Assembly: GCA_964371055.1 (NCBI GenBank)
Contig: CAYJLF010000012.1
Location: 62,001-126,000, forward strand
DNA length: 64,000 bases
Reading direction: 5' to 3'
From: CAYJLF01 sp964371055
GTDB lineage: Bacteria; Eisenbacteria; RBG-16-71-46; CAIMUX01
The notes under the pieces were generated by a model, which made no database searches, had not been told where the DNA came from, and worked only from the letters and a program-made list of their open reading frames with translations. Numbering within the stretch: position 1 is the stretch's first letter; each line of letters opens with the position of its first letter. Of this stretch, positions 8,586 to 17,153 are shown one piece after another. The position numbers and the translations under genes were made by a program.

Positions 8586-8659
8586 GGTGGGTAGTGGGAT
8601 TTGAACCCACGACAGCTGGAACCACAATCCAGTGCTCTGCCAACTGAGCTATACCCACC
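8586..8659 (-). tRNA. tRNA-His (anticodon GTG)
   Basis: Minus strand: anticodon stem CTGGA/TCCAG with loop TTGTGGT (anticodon GTG), T arm GTGGG/CCCAC. The extra 5' G opposite the discriminator C, characteristic of histidine tRNAs, is present at 8659/8586. Confidence 0.95.
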
Positions 8660-8760
8660 ACAAAACCGTCAAGCAAACTGCCGGATCGCTCGGGCCGGCG
8701 GTCCCCAGGTCGGCCAGATCGTTCCGGCCGCTCTGGCCTGGCGTCTCTCTGCCAAGGATG

Positions 8761-8834
<74 letters not shown>

Positions 8835-8867
8835 AAAGTGCCCGAATGTGATCGGCGAGCACGATGG

Positions 8868-8897
8868 AGGATAGGGTCTTTCCAGCAAGGATGTCAA
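8868..8897 (-). promoter_or_regulatory. Promoter of the tRNA-Pro/His/Arg transcript
   Basis: On the minus strand a perfect TTGACA (8892-8897) and TATCCT (8868-8873) are separated by 18 bases, 33 bases upstream of tRNA-Pro. No other promoter-like pair is evident between the three tRNAs, so they are probably one transcript. Confidence 0.75.
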
Positions 8898-9018
8898 GCC
8901 GACCTCCCGGGGCGGCGAGCGAGACCCCGCGACAGGTGGCGGGGTGCGCCGCGCCACGCGGGGGGGTAGAATCACGCCGCCGCGGCGGAGCGTCCCGGCG
9001 GTAAGAGGAGGAGTCTTC

Positions 9019-9525
9019 ATGCGGAGCCTGAACAGGGTCATGCTGATCGGAAACCTGGGGAGCGACCCGGAGTTGCGCCACACGCCGAGCGGAAACGCCG
9101 TGGCGTCCTTCAACCTGGCGACCAACGAGATGACGGGGGGGCGGGACGGGCAACCGGGTCAGGAGAGGACCGAGTGGCACCGGATCGTCCTCTGGGGGAA
9201 GCTGGCCGAGATCGCCAACCAGTACCTCCGCAAGGGGAACAAGGCGTACATCGAAGGGCGCCTGCAGACCCGGGAGTGGACCGACAAGCAGGGGAACAAG
9301 CGCTACACCACCGAGATCGTCGGCCAGCAGATGCTGATGCTGGGCGGACGCGGCGAGGGAGGCGGGCAGGGTGGCGGACAGGGCGGCGCGAGCTATGGCG
9401 GGCGTGCCCAGCGTTCCGAGGGCGCCACTCCGGCTCCCGCCGTGGCCGACGACTTCGGCTCGGGCGAGGCGGCCGATCCGGGCCGTCCCGACTTCATCGA
9501 CAACGACGACGATCTGCCGTTCTGA
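9019..9525 (+). CDS. ssb: Single-stranded DNA-binding protein
   Basis: A 168-residue SSB: N-terminal OB fold (LNRVMLIGNLGSDPELRHTPSGNAVASF, EWHRIVLWGKLAEI, GNKAYIEGRLQTREW), a Gly/Gln-rich linker (about residues 112-130), and the acidic tip DDDLPF that recruits replication and repair proteins. AGGAGGAG precedes the ATG with good spacing. It is monocistronic here, ahead of tRNA-Lys. Confidence 0.97.
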   Translation: MRSLNRVMLIGNLGSDPELRHTPSGNAVASFNLATNEMTGGRDGQPGQERTEWHRIVLWGKLAEIANQYLRKGNKAYIEGRLQTREWTDKQGNKRYTTEIVGQQMLMLGGRGEGGGQGGGQGGASYGGRAQRSEGATPAPAVADDFGSGEAADPGRPDFIDNDDDLPF

Positions 9526-9712
9526 GCGATCGCGGGAGCACCCTGTCAGGGCCCCGTCTCGGCGGCGACCCGAGAGGCGTCCGGACCCCGTTCTTCGCGG
9601 TCCGGGCGCCTGTCGCATCATGCCGGAGTTCGCCGCCGTCCCGCCGCCGCCACACCGTCGCCCCGCTGTGGGCGACCAGGCCGCCAGAGTTCCCCGCGGC
9701 CGGGATTCCCTC

Positions 9713-9741
9713 TTGACCCCTCGCGCCCCTTTGCCTAGTCT
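9713..9741 (+). promoter_or_regulatory. Promoter of tRNA-Lys
   Basis: TTGACC (9713-9718), 17 bases, then TAGTCT (9736-9741), ending 17 bases before the tRNA 5' end. Confidence 0.7.
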
Positions 9742-9758
9742 CTGCGTTCGCACGCATT

Positions 9759-9832
<74 letters not shown>

Positions 9833-10018
9833 CATCTCCACTTCTGGTCCTCCTCCCGGTCCTCCTGCGGGTGTCTCCATGGCCGCGCCGGTCCTTGGCC
9901 GCGCCGGGGTCCCGGCGATTTTCTCTGGACCCATCTCGACGCGGAGGGCGTATGCTACCTCCGCTGGCCCGAACGGGTCGGCGGACCATGCCTTAGTCGA
10001 CATGTCCTCAGGTTCATC

Positions 10019-10361
10019 GGGGGCGAATTGGGTTCGACGGGGGCAGGGAGGCAGTGACTGCGTGCCGAGGTGCCAGGACCTTGGAAAAACTGGCAAAACA
10101 CAACTGCCAATACTGAATTGGCCCTCGCGGCCTAACTAGCCGTGACGTCCCCCGTGATTCTGTCTGTCGGGTTGCGGAAGGACGCTGTTACGACGGGCTG
10201 GTCAGCCGAGCGCCCGACGAGGTTGACGAGATTTCTCAGGGCTGGTCCCCGGTCGATCCTGCCGGCCGGAGCATCCGGGGACGAGATTAGATAACCGGAC
10301 ACGCACGTAGATGTTGCTGTTGAACTGCTTTCGGACGCGGGTTCGATTCCCGCCGCCTCCA
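10019..10361 (+). ncRNA. ssrA: Transfer-messenger RNA (tmRNA)
   Basis: The 5' end GGGGGCG pairs with 3' CGCCTCC (10354-10360) to make a 7-bp acceptor; GGTTCGACGGGG follows the 5' strand as in tmRNAs, and the T arm GCGGG/CCCGC with TTCGATT is at 10337-10353. The internal reading frame ends ANTELALAA followed by TAA at 10133-10135, a canonical degradation tag ending ALAA; I cannot fix the resume codon by eye. A single uninterrupted one-piece gene of 343 bases. It works with SmpB (3345-3818) in ribosome rescue. Its 3' end is the attachment site of the element that follows. Confidence 0.93.
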
Positions 10362-10363
10362 CA
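10338..10363 (+). other. Probable attachment site (left end of integrative element)
   Basis: The T arm and 3' acceptor strand of ssrA lie 7-9 bases from the stop of a leftward tyrosine integrase. tmRNA 3' ends are classic integration targets, and the gene is left intact as expected when the element carries the replacement end. I looked for a second copy of this 3' sequence to the right and did not find one within the window. Confidence 0.6.
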
Positions 10364-10369
10364 TTCTAA

Positions 10370-11512
10370 CTACTTGGGTCCCAATGACTTGACTTTTGAC
10401 GGGACCCCCGTCTCCACGCCGTCTCCAAGCTCGCGTGCGGGCTTTGGCTGCTCCAACAGCCGGATCGCGGCCTCCACCGCGGCCGGCGACAGGTGCATGT
10501 ACCGCTGACTCGTCGAGAGATCCTTGTGCCCCGCGAGTTCCTGGATCGCCCGTGTCGGTGCGCCCCGCATGGCGAGGTGCGAGCAGAACGTGTGCCGAAG
10601 CACGTGCACCCCGGCGTTGCGGAGATTCGCGAGCCGCGCAGACCGCTCCACCAGTACCCGCACGATCTTCTGCGAGATGCCCTCTCCGTCCTCACGGCAG
10701 AGGACGCGGACCCCGCGCAGGTGCCGGTGCGTCCGCAGCGCGTCGGCGAGCCGGCTCGTGAGCGGAACGAGACGGGCACGGCCGCCCTTGGGCGCGGTCA
10801 CGTTCCCCTTCCACTCCGATCGCCGGACCCAGAGCTGCCGCTTCGCGAGATCGATGTCCGTCCACTCGAGGGCCATCATCTCTCCGCACCGCAGGCCCGC
10901 ATCACCGCCCAAGAGCACGATGAGATGCGCGCGCGGATCGACCAGGCGGGCCGACTCGACCAGCCGCTCGTACTCGTCGAAATCATGGAACGCGGCCTCG
11001 CACGGCGGCTGTGCCCGCACGAGCCGGACGGTGCACGGCATGACGTCCAGCACGTCCCACTCGACTGCGACCCGGAGCAGGGTCGAGAGGACGGAAAGCA
11101 CGTTGTTGACCGTCTTCGGCGCCTTCGCCGCGAGTCGGCCCTTCAGCCTCTGCACGTCCTCGTTCGTGATCTCGTCGAGCCGCTTCCGGCCGAATCGCGG
11201 GACGAGATGCACTCGGAGGATCGTCTCCTTCGCCGCGATCCCCGATGGCTTCTGCCGATTCGCCTGCGCGTAGCCCTCGAGAAACCGCGGCGCGAACGCC
11301 GCCAGGGTCGGCACCTCCTCTCTGTCCTTTCCGGGCTTCGCGATGCCCTGTACGAGGATCTGGCGCTCGCGCGCCTCGGCCCAGCGCAGGGCGGACGACC
11401 GCGAGGACACGGGAGCCTTCTTTCGCTCCCGCAGCCTCGTGCCGTCCGGCATGGCCACCACGATGTCCACTTCCCATCCTCCGCGCCTGTATGGTCGGAT
11501 TCTTATGCCCAT
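10370..11512 (-). CDS. int: Tyrosine site-specific integrase
   Basis: A 380-residue recombinase with an N-terminal arm-binding/SAM-like region (FAPRFLEGYAQANRQKP...) and a C-terminal catalytic domain: first Arg in GLRCGEM, box II HVLRHTF, GHKD, and the nucleophile in SQRYMHL. It catalyses integration and excision at the ssrA 3' end it adjoins. ATG at 11512 has AAGGAGG about 10 bases upstream; an open frame of 16 more codons is less convincing. It overlaps the upstream HTH gene by about 10 bases, so the two are co-transcribed. Confidence 0.93.
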   Translation of the reverse strand: MGIRIRPYRRGGWEVDIVVAMPDGTRLRERKKAPVSSRSSALRWAEARERQILVQGIAKPGKDREEVPTLAAFAPRFLEGYAQANRQKPSGIAAKETILRVHLVPRFGRKRLDEITNEDVQRLKGRLAAKAPKTVNNVLSVLSTLLRVAVEWDVLDVMPCTVRLVRAQPPCEAAFHDFDEYERLVESARLVDPRAHLIVLLGGDAGLRCGEMMALEWTDIDLAKRQLWVRRSEWKGNVTAPKGGRARLVPLTSRLADALRTHRHLRGVRVLCREDGEGISQKIVRVLVERSARLANLRNAGVHVLRHTFCSHLAMRGAPTRAIQELAGHKDLSTSQRYMHLSPAAVEAAIRLLEQPKPARELGDGVETGVPSKVKSLGPK

Positions 11513-11763
11513 CGCCTTTGGTCCTCCTTGGGCGACGGCGCACGACTTCGGTGGAGCCATGCTAGCAGATCATCGCGGCGCACGAGCATCCGTCGTCCGA
11601 TCCGCAGCACACCCGGGAGCTGCCGCCGCTGGGCCATGGCGTAGATGGCCTTCGGGGTGGTGCGCAGGAGAGCCGCAACCTCCTCGATCGTGAGGAGCAG
11701 AGGCAGCCCGTCGTCGCCCGACTGTACCCCGAGAGGGAGAGTCGGCTCGGCGCGCCGGGTCAT
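11503..11763 (-). CDS. Excisionase-like helix-turn-helix protein (HTH_17)
   Basis: An 86-residue protein with a MerR/excisionase-type winged helix: LLTIEEVAALLRTTPKAIYAM then LPGVLRIGRRMLVRRDDLLAWL, the standard helix_turn_helix_17 pattern. Overlap with the integrase gene makes it the likely directionality factor (Xis) or int regulator. The frame is open further upstream but the added sequence is Arg/Ser-rich; ATG at 11763 has GGGAG nearby. Confidence 0.8.
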   Translation of the reverse strand: MTRRAEPTLPLGVQSGDDGLPLLLTIEEVAALLRTTPKAIYAMAQRRQLPGVLRIGRRMLVRRDDLLAWLHRSRAPSPKEDQRRWA

Positions 11764-11982
11764 GACGCCGGCTCCCGCCGTCCTGGATTCGCACCGGGAG
11801 TCATCGGACGGAGATCCCGGAGCTGGAGGGCCACCCGCCGCCGGACGAAACGGCGCCGTGGCGGGTTGGTGTCGGTGACTCTGCCGGCTGGAGGACGCGC
11901 CGACCCGCGATCGCGCTCGACCGCGCTTCGCGGAACGGACCGCGTCGCTCACGTGGGCCCTCGCGTCGGACGCGGGAGATCC

Positions 11983-12312
11983 TCACTCCTCGGCGCGCAG
12001 GTCGCTCGCCATCACGTCCCGCAGCGGCCGGCGTCTGCCGAACTCGAGCCCGCGCTCGAAGACCGCGAACACCCCCAACCGCTGGAGCCGCGTGAGCGTC
12101 GCAATCCTTGGAGGAAGGACGTCCCCTTCGGCATTCACAACAACGTCGGGAAGGTACCGCGATCGACAGGCGGTGACTTGAGCCAGCAAGAGCCCGGCGC
12201 AGCGGAGTCCGCAGCGCGAGGCGAAGCGCACCAGATCGAAGAAGCGATCGATCAGGTCCGCGGTGACGAACACAAGGAACAAACGAAGCGACTTCACGAT
12301 TCGATTCTGCAT
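11983..12312 (-). CDS. Small hypothetical protein of the mobilisation operon
   Basis: A 109-residue protein, MQNRIVKSLRLF..., with a hydrophobic, aromatic N-terminal third (LFLVFVTADLIDRFFDLVRF) and a basic C-terminal part; I do not recognise it. Its start is preceded by GATCATTAACTACTACGCCC with no Shine-Dalgarno, and an almost identical leader precedes the gene at 12840. Last gene of the leftward group that begins with the TraG-like ATPase. About 200 bases on either side hold no other convincing gene. Confidence 0.5.
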   Translation of the reverse strand: MQNRIVKSLRLFLVFVTADLIDRFFDLVRFASRCGLRCAGLLLAQVTACRSRYLPDVVVNAEGDVLPPRIATLTRLQRLGVFAVFERGLEFGRRRPLRDVMASDLRAEE

Positions 12313-12513
12313 GGGCGTAGTAGTTAATGATCTTGACGGGCCCACGCTCCTCCAGCCGGACACTTGGGCATTCGATCCGTCGACGCCAGCAAACGGATCG
12401 AATGAAGAACCTCGGAACGAGGAAACGGCCGGCCCGCGATCGCGCTGTCACGCGCATCGAGGGACGGCAGGCGTGCACCGAGCCTCGGCCGCCGGACCTT
12501 CCGCGGAGCGTCG

Positions 12514-12840
12514 TCATCCTCCGAGTCGCCAGCGCCTCGCGAGCCTGGTCCAAAGGCGGCGTCGCAGCCGCGACCGAAGCCCGGACTCCGCGACGAGGAT
12601 CCCCACCGCGAGCGCTCCCCAGACCCCGATCCCGTACCCGAGGGGCCGGACCCGGTCGAAGGGAAACTGCTCGGCGAGAAGACTGCTCGAGCGCCAGAGC
12701 ACGGCCAGGGTCACGACCGCCAACACGCCCTTCGGACGCATCGCGACGAGACGGAGGCAGCCACGGAAGAACTCGACCGTTCCCGCGACAAGGACCACGG
12801 CGCTCCAGAGCACCGGGGCCACGAGCTGTCGTGTTCTCAT
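12514..12840 (-). CDS. Small membrane protein
   Basis: A 108-residue protein with about three hydrophobic segments (LVAPVLWSAVVLVAG, GVLAVVTLAVLW, YGIGVWGALAVGILV) and a very basic C-terminus (RSRLRRRLWTRLARRWR). Possibly an accessory transfer or membrane protein of the element. No family recognised. Starts 19 bases after the Replic_Relax stop, with the shared GATCATTAACC leader in place of a Shine-Dalgarno. Confidence 0.6.
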   Translation of the reverse strand: MRTRQLVAPVLWSAVVLVAGTVEFFRGCLRLVAMRPKGVLAVVTLAVLWRSSSLLAEQFPFDRVRPLGYGIGVWGALAVGILVAESGLRSRLRRRLWTRLARRWRLGG

Positions 12841-12858
12841 GGTTGTGCTGGTTAATGA

Positions 12859-13818
12859 TCATGAGCCAGCGCGTTCCCTCGTATCCGAACTCGAAGGGTC
12901 CCGCTTCGGAAGGATCCCGAAGGTGGCATTCACCGCGGGGTCGAGCGGGACCCAGATCTGGTCGAAGACGGTGTATTCGTTCACCGAGCCGATCTCGGTG
13001 AGCCAGATGAACTGAAGCGCCCGCCGGGGCTCGAAGCCCAGCGAGGACCCGACCGAGCGGATCGTCTCGATGCGCCGCTTCGAAGTCGTGGCGATGAGCA
13101 CGCGGACCGCCGCGAAGGGGCCGGCCATTCCGAGGACCTCCTGGTACCGCGAGAAGCCCCCGCCGGACAGGTAGTTCAGGTAGAAGCGGAGGATCTTCGC
13201 GACGCCCCGTTCGCGGTCGGAGACGGTCTCGGTGCCGCGATCAATCTCGAGGAAGCCGAGGGCGGACACACCGCCGCATTCGAGCGCGAAGACCCCATCC
13301 GGCGTGTGCGCGACTTGGCCGCCCGGCCGGGTGATGTCCGCGGCGCAGTCACGGGTGTACCGGCTGATCCGGCCTTGGTCCGTCCGCTCGACGACGTGAT
13401 CGGCGAGGAAGCCGAGAAAGTGGACGTCCTCGCGGCGAGCGCACGCACTCGTGAGCGCGATGCGGAAGTCGGCGATCGCCAGAGCGTGCCTGAGGAACAG
13501 ATGGTCCTTGGGCTGGAATCTCGCGCGGGACCGCTCGAGTCCCGCGGGAGGGATCGCGAGGCGCTCCGCGACGAGACGCAGGCCGCGGCGCCCGAGGAGG
13601 GCGATCCGGTCGGCGACCGCGGGGGACCGGAAGAGCGAGACGTATCCCGCCCCGGCGAGGAGGCGGAGACGCCGGGCAGCGGTCTGCGCCGAGAAGAAGT
13701 GGAGCCGCTCGAGCTGCGCGAGCGTGAGATAGCGGTACTTGAATAGGGACAGGAGGACCTCCACGTCCCGGGCGGTCACGACGATCCGCCGCGCCCGCGA
13801 TTCAGCCAGCGGGCTCAT
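12859..13818 (-). CDS. Replication-relaxation family protein (Replic_Relax)
   Basis: A 319-residue protein with an N-terminal winged helix (VTARDVEVLLSLFKYRYLTLAQLERL...ARRLRLLAGAGYV) followed by a domain with the pattern HALAIADFRIALTSAC, TPDGVFAL and FLEIDRGTE, typical of PF13814 proteins on mobile elements. The TPDG...ExDRGTE block resembles a nuclease-like fold; in some conjugative elements such proteins act in transfer initiation, but the activity here is inference. Its start overlaps the TraG-like stop (13815-13818), and the pairing is a frequent conjugative or mobilisable context. Confidence 0.8.
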   Translation of the reverse strand: MSPLAESRARRIVVTARDVEVLLSLFKYRYLTLAQLERLHFFSAQTAARRLRLLAGAGYVSLFRSPAVADRIALLGRRGLRLVAERLAIPPAGLERSRARFQPKDHLFLRHALAIADFRIALTSACARREDVHFLGFLADHVVERTDQGRISRYTRDCAADITRPGGQVAHTPDGVFALECGGVSALGFLEIDRGTETVSDRERGVAKILRFYLNYLSGGGFSRYQEVLGMAGPFAAVRVLIATTSKRRIETIRSVGSSLGFEPRRALQFIWLTEIGSVNEYTVFDQIWVPLDPAVNATFGILPKRDPSSSDTRERAGS

Positions 13819-15425
13819 GACGCGAACACGTCCCCTGCTGTTAGCGCATCGAGGGCCGAAGCAGGGCTCCTCCGCGTCATCACCGGCGCATCGGCCCCGT
13901 ACTTCGCGCGCGAGCGACGGATGATCTCCTCACGAACGGCGACCGAGCCGCCCTCGGGAGGAGGAAGCATCCGGGTATGGACGATCGTACGATCGAACTT
14001 GCAGTACGCTTCGCCCACACCGAGGCGGAGGAGATCAGTGTCGATCCGGGAGCCGTTCACCGCGAACTCGCGGCCGAGCTTCCGGGCGTCTTCGGCCCCG
14101 GCCGAGAACGCGATAAGGGTCCCGACATTGCCCAAGATCCCGTGGAGCACGGCGTCGGGGAGCATCGAGGTGTGCTGACTTGCAAGGTGAAGCGCGACAT
14201 TGAACTTCCGTGCCCGGACGAGAAGGGATTCATACGTGCGGGGATCGGGGCCGACGATCGACGGGAATTCATCGAGGTAAAGGTGAAAACGAGGGCGGGC
14301 TGATGCCGGCACGTTGGCGCGGGCCATCGTCGCGACCTGGATCTGTGCCGCTGCGAAGGCGGCGACGATCTCGGCGCTCCGCGGGCCAAGAACCCCGTCC
14401 GAGGCGGCGATGAGCAGGATCTTCCGTTCGTCCATGATCCGCCGCACGTCCAGGCTGCCCTTCCGGCAAAGCACGGCCCGGACCTTCGGCGACAGGAGCT
14501 TGTGGATCCGATTCAGGATCGGGAGATGCGAGTCGCGGGCCATCGCGGGAAACGTCTGTGTCCAGAACCGGATGAGGTCGTCATCGTCGAGTTCCGCGAT
14601 CACCGATCGACGGAAGGAATCGTCCACCCGGTTGAGCAGGGGTTCGACGTCGCGCAGGCTCGCGTCCTTCACCCGAAGAAGAGTCGCTACGACGAAGCAG
14701 AGGATCATCTCCGCGCGCGGTGCCGGCCCGTCCTCGATGAAGAGGCGCGAGAGGACCGAGAGGATCTCGTCCGCCTTGAGGTCCCGGTCCTCACCCTCCC
14801 GGTACGCGAACGGATTGAGGGATGGCGGCCTCGGGTCGGCGGGATCGACCACGACGACATCATCGCGGCGACTCTCGGGGATGAACGGCAATATCTCATC
14901 GAAGATGAATTCCCGTTCCTTCGCGATGACGCCCACACCGTACCCGGCCGCGAGGTCTTGGAGGATCAGGTTTCGCAGGAAAACCGTCTTGCCGGATCCG
15001 GTCCGACCGAACACCGCGACGCCCCGCGTCCGCAGCGCGTCGGGGAGGATGCTCGGCACGGTGGACGCACCGACCGTCCGCTCCGGTGCAAGGCCGCGTT
15101 CCGCATGCCGGGCTGCCACGAACGGCCATGACACCTTGGGGTGCGTGGCGACGGTGCCGATCACCGGACCCGTGACGGCGTCGAGGTCATCAAGCAGCCG
15201 CTCCGTGAGATTCCAGCTCCCGCCGGCCGGGGGCTCCGACGGGGAGGGCAGGCTCGGGATGACGCCCGGCGGGAAAGCAGTCCCAAGGGTGCGGACGAAT
15301 GCGAACACCTGTCCCCGCCGATTCGCCTCCGCCGCGGCTTCGCGCTCGCGCCGCTTGGTCTCCTCGTGGTGCCAGACGATGAGCGCGAGCAGGCCGAGTA
15401 GGATGACGAGCATGATCCAGCCCAT
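13815..15425 (-). CDS. TraG/TraD-like type IV coupling ATPase (TraM-recognition type)
   Basis: A 536-residue protein: N-terminal transmembrane helix (MGWIMLVILLGLLALIVW), then an FtsK/HerA-type ATPase with Walker A GRTGSGKT, a Walker B-like HLYLDEFPS, and a late LASQHTSMLPDAVLHGILGNVGT segment typical of VirD4/TraD sensor regions. It would pump DNA to or through a membrane channel at the inner membrane. ATG at 15425 has AAAGGGGG 6 bases upstream; the frame is open further but without signal. No VirB-type channel genes are in this window, so the element is probably mobilisable rather than self-transmissible, or the rest lies outside. Confidence 0.85.
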   Translation of the reverse strand: MGWIMLVILLGLLALIVWHHEETKRREREAAAEANRRGQVFAFVRTLGTAFPPGVIPSLPSPSEPPAGGSWNLTERLLDDLDAVTGPVIGTVATHPKVSWPFVAARHAERGLAPERTVGASTVPSILPDALRTRGVAVFGRTGSGKTVFLRNLILQDLAAGYGVGVIAKEREFIFDEILPFIPESRRDDVVVVDPADPRPPSLNPFAYREGEDRDLKADEILSVLSRLFIEDGPAPRAEMILCFVVATLLRVKDASLRDVEPLLNRVDDSFRRSVIAELDDDDLIRFWTQTFPAMARDSHLPILNRIHKLLSPKVRAVLCRKGSLDVRRIMDERKILLIAASDGVLGPRSAEIVAAFAAAQIQVATMARANVPASARPRFHLYLDEFPSIVGPDPRTYESLLVRARKFNVALHLASQHTSMLPDAVLHGILGNVGTLIAFSAGAEDARKLGREFAVNGSRIDTDLLRLGVGEAYCKFDRTIVHTRMLPPPEGGSVAVREEIIRRSRAKYGADAPVMTRRSPASALDALTAGDVFAS

Positions 15426-15589
15426 GAGCATCCCCCTTTCGAGGTATATCGAGGGTGTGTGTGGGAGCGGGCGCGGGCGTATTCGGCTCGGTACAGGTGT
15501 CCGGGCCGCAACCCGAGGCAGCTCTTTTGCTTGACCTCCAGGCGGATGCCCCGACTGCCTGCGCACTGCCTTTCTCTTGTGCCTGCGGG

Positions 15590-15958
15590 TCATCGGCCAC
15601 GCCCCCATTCCGGGAGCGGGTCCGGGATTACGGAGTCGATCGCCTCCGGGTGCACGGCGAGCGGCGCCCGCTGCTGTTCCTGCCTGTGCTGCTCCGCGAG
15701 GCCCGCCTCTGTCACGTCGCGCGTGCACTCGCGGAGGGCAAATCCGAAGAGCAGAAGCGGCCAAAAAACCGGGATGGCGAACACCCACCACGGCATTGTG
15801 GTCTTGATCTCGCGTGCCGGCTGGGGAAACTCAAGCCAGTACGGCACCTTGATTCCGTCCGGGTAGATACAGGTGCCGCGACGGCGGGTCCATCCGTTCT
15901 CGCGCAGCGCGTCCACGTACGTGTTGATCTTGCCGTCTGCGCGAATCTCTGTCGGCAT
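15590..15958 (-). CDS. Hypothetical protein with one membrane segment
   Basis: A 122-residue protein: soluble N-terminal part (INTYVDALRENGWTRRRGTCIYPDG...VPYWLEFPQ), one hydrophobic helix (WWVFAIPVFWPLLLFGFAL) and a charged C-terminus. Not recognised. It lies 4 bases after the membrane protein at 15963, so it belongs to the leftward mobilisation operon. Confidence 0.6.
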   Translation of the reverse strand: MPTEIRADGKINTYVDALRENGWTRRRGTCIYPDGIKVPYWLEFPQPAREIKTTMPWWVFAIPVFWPLLLFGFALRECTRDVTEAGLAEQHRQEQQRAPLAVHPEAIDSVIPDPLPEWGRGR

Positions 15959-15962
15959 CGGA

Positions 15963-16346
15963 CTACTCCTCCTCTCGACGGGAGGCCGCCGCGTTCAGGT
16001 GTTCTTCGAGGAAGGCCGCGAGTGATGGGCTGCAATCCGGGAGGGACGGCACCCCGTTGCGGCGCGGTGGGATGGGTACCGGGGGCGGAACCGGGGCGCG
16101 ATACCCGAACGCCAGAGTCTCGGACGGGGTGGGCAGGAGCGCTTCCCGCACCTCCGGATCGCGGGAGATCTCGGGCCGCCGAGTCACGAAGCCGGCGACG
16201 CGCTCAGCGTACGACCGGGCGATATCAATGGTCTCGGCGATCTGCGTGCGGGCGTCTCGGTAGGCGCGAAAGAAGCCGACCACTGCCAGGACGGCGAAGA
16301 CGAGCACTTCGATGAGAAGGATGAGGAGAATGTGGGATGTGCTCAT
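15963..16346 (-). CDS. N-anchored small membrane protein, paralogue A
   Basis: A 127-residue protein with an N-terminal membrane helix (ILLILLIEVLVFAVLAVVGF), an amphipathic basic stretch and the segment RRPEISRDPEVREALLPTPSE, then a Pro-rich linker. The upstream neighbour has RHPELSTDPAVREALLPTPAE at the same place, so the two are tandem duplicates. Function unknown; position upstream of the coupling ATPase suggests a transfer-related role. Start overlaps the previous stop (ATGA). Confidence 0.65.
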   Translation of the reverse strand: MSTSHILLILLIEVLVFAVLAVVGFFRAYRDARTQIAETIDIARSYAERVAGFVTRRPEISRDPEVREALLPTPSETLAFGYRAPVPPPVPIPPRRNGVPSLPDCSPSLAAFLEEHLNAAASRREEE

Positions 16347-16792
16347 GACTTGACCTCCTCAACAACAGTCGAGCGGGGTGCCGCACGGTCGCCCGCCGAC
16401 CGGGGCCGCGGGACGAGGCGTATGTGACCGGTGACCGCGCCTTCCAGGTGGCCTCGCAGGTATGCCGCGGACGCGGTGGTCTTGTCCGGCGATAGGATCC
16501 CCTCGCCCCGGCGCCACTCGGGAAGCCGTGCCGCGATCGACGGGATGTACTGAATGGCCTGGGCCTCGGCCGGGGTCGGCAGGAGCGCTTCGCGCACCGC
16601 GGGATCGGTGGAAAGCTCGGGGTGACGCCCGAGGAAGCTGACCACCCGGAGCGTGTACCCCTGGACGGCGGCGCCGAGGTGACTCGCCCGCGCCCAGGCG
16701 TCGTGTTGGGAGCGGTAGAGGGTTCGCGCCGCGGAGATCGCGTTGACGAGCACACCGGCGATCAGAACCAAGAGGGTCTGTAGTTCAGTCAT
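16343..16792 (-). CDS. N-anchored small membrane protein, paralogue B
   Basis: A 149-residue protein with an N-terminal hydrophobic helix (TLLVLIAGVLVNAISAARTL) and the shared REALLPTP motif at about residues 67-75. First gene of the leftward membrane/mobilisation operon. See paralogue A for the shared motif; the C-terminal halves differ. Confidence 0.65.
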   Translation of the reverse strand: MTELQTLLVLIAGVLVNAISAARTLYRSQHDAWARASHLGAAVQGYTLRVVSFLGRHPELSTDPAVREALLPTPAEAQAIQYIPSIAARLPEWRRGEGILSPDKTTASAAYLRGHLEGAVTGHIRLVPRPRSAGDRAAPRSTVVEEVKS

Positions 16793-17153
16793 TGCGTGGC
16801 CTCCATCGTGCCGAGGTTTGTGTCCCGTTGGCTGCCCGAGCGAATCGGGCTTTCACCGAGAATCATGCGGACGAGGGAGGCGGAGATCGAGGGACAAGCG
16901 GGGCAGGTTTGGGCTCTTGGCGGGCCGAATGGCGCGGAAACGATCCGGGGGCCAAACGAAAACCCCTCGGACGCTGCCGAGAGGCTGAAGCGAGACGAAT
17001 TGCTGAGTAGAGTTCAGCGCGATTAGGTTGTACAGGTCTCCAGACCGGAATCGAATGTCAAACAGGACATCTGGAACCTGCTGAGGTGTCCAGCTTCAGA
17101 GCGTCCGCGAACATGCCATTCATGGCGAGAATCGAACCGAGGAAACAAAGGAA
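16793..17153 (+). other. Intergenic stretch upstream of the mobilisation operon
   Basis: These 361 bases hold no gene I can support. A short rightward frame from an ATG at 16865 (53 codons, ending RLKRDELLSRVQRD, stop at 17024-17026) has no ribosome site. The leftward operon promoter should lie here but no clear -35/-10 pair stands out. Confidence 0.4.

Noticed and set aside
16865..17026. 53-codon rightward frame in the gap before the membrane-protein operon
   Set aside because: No ribosome site and no recognisable motif; left as intergenic.
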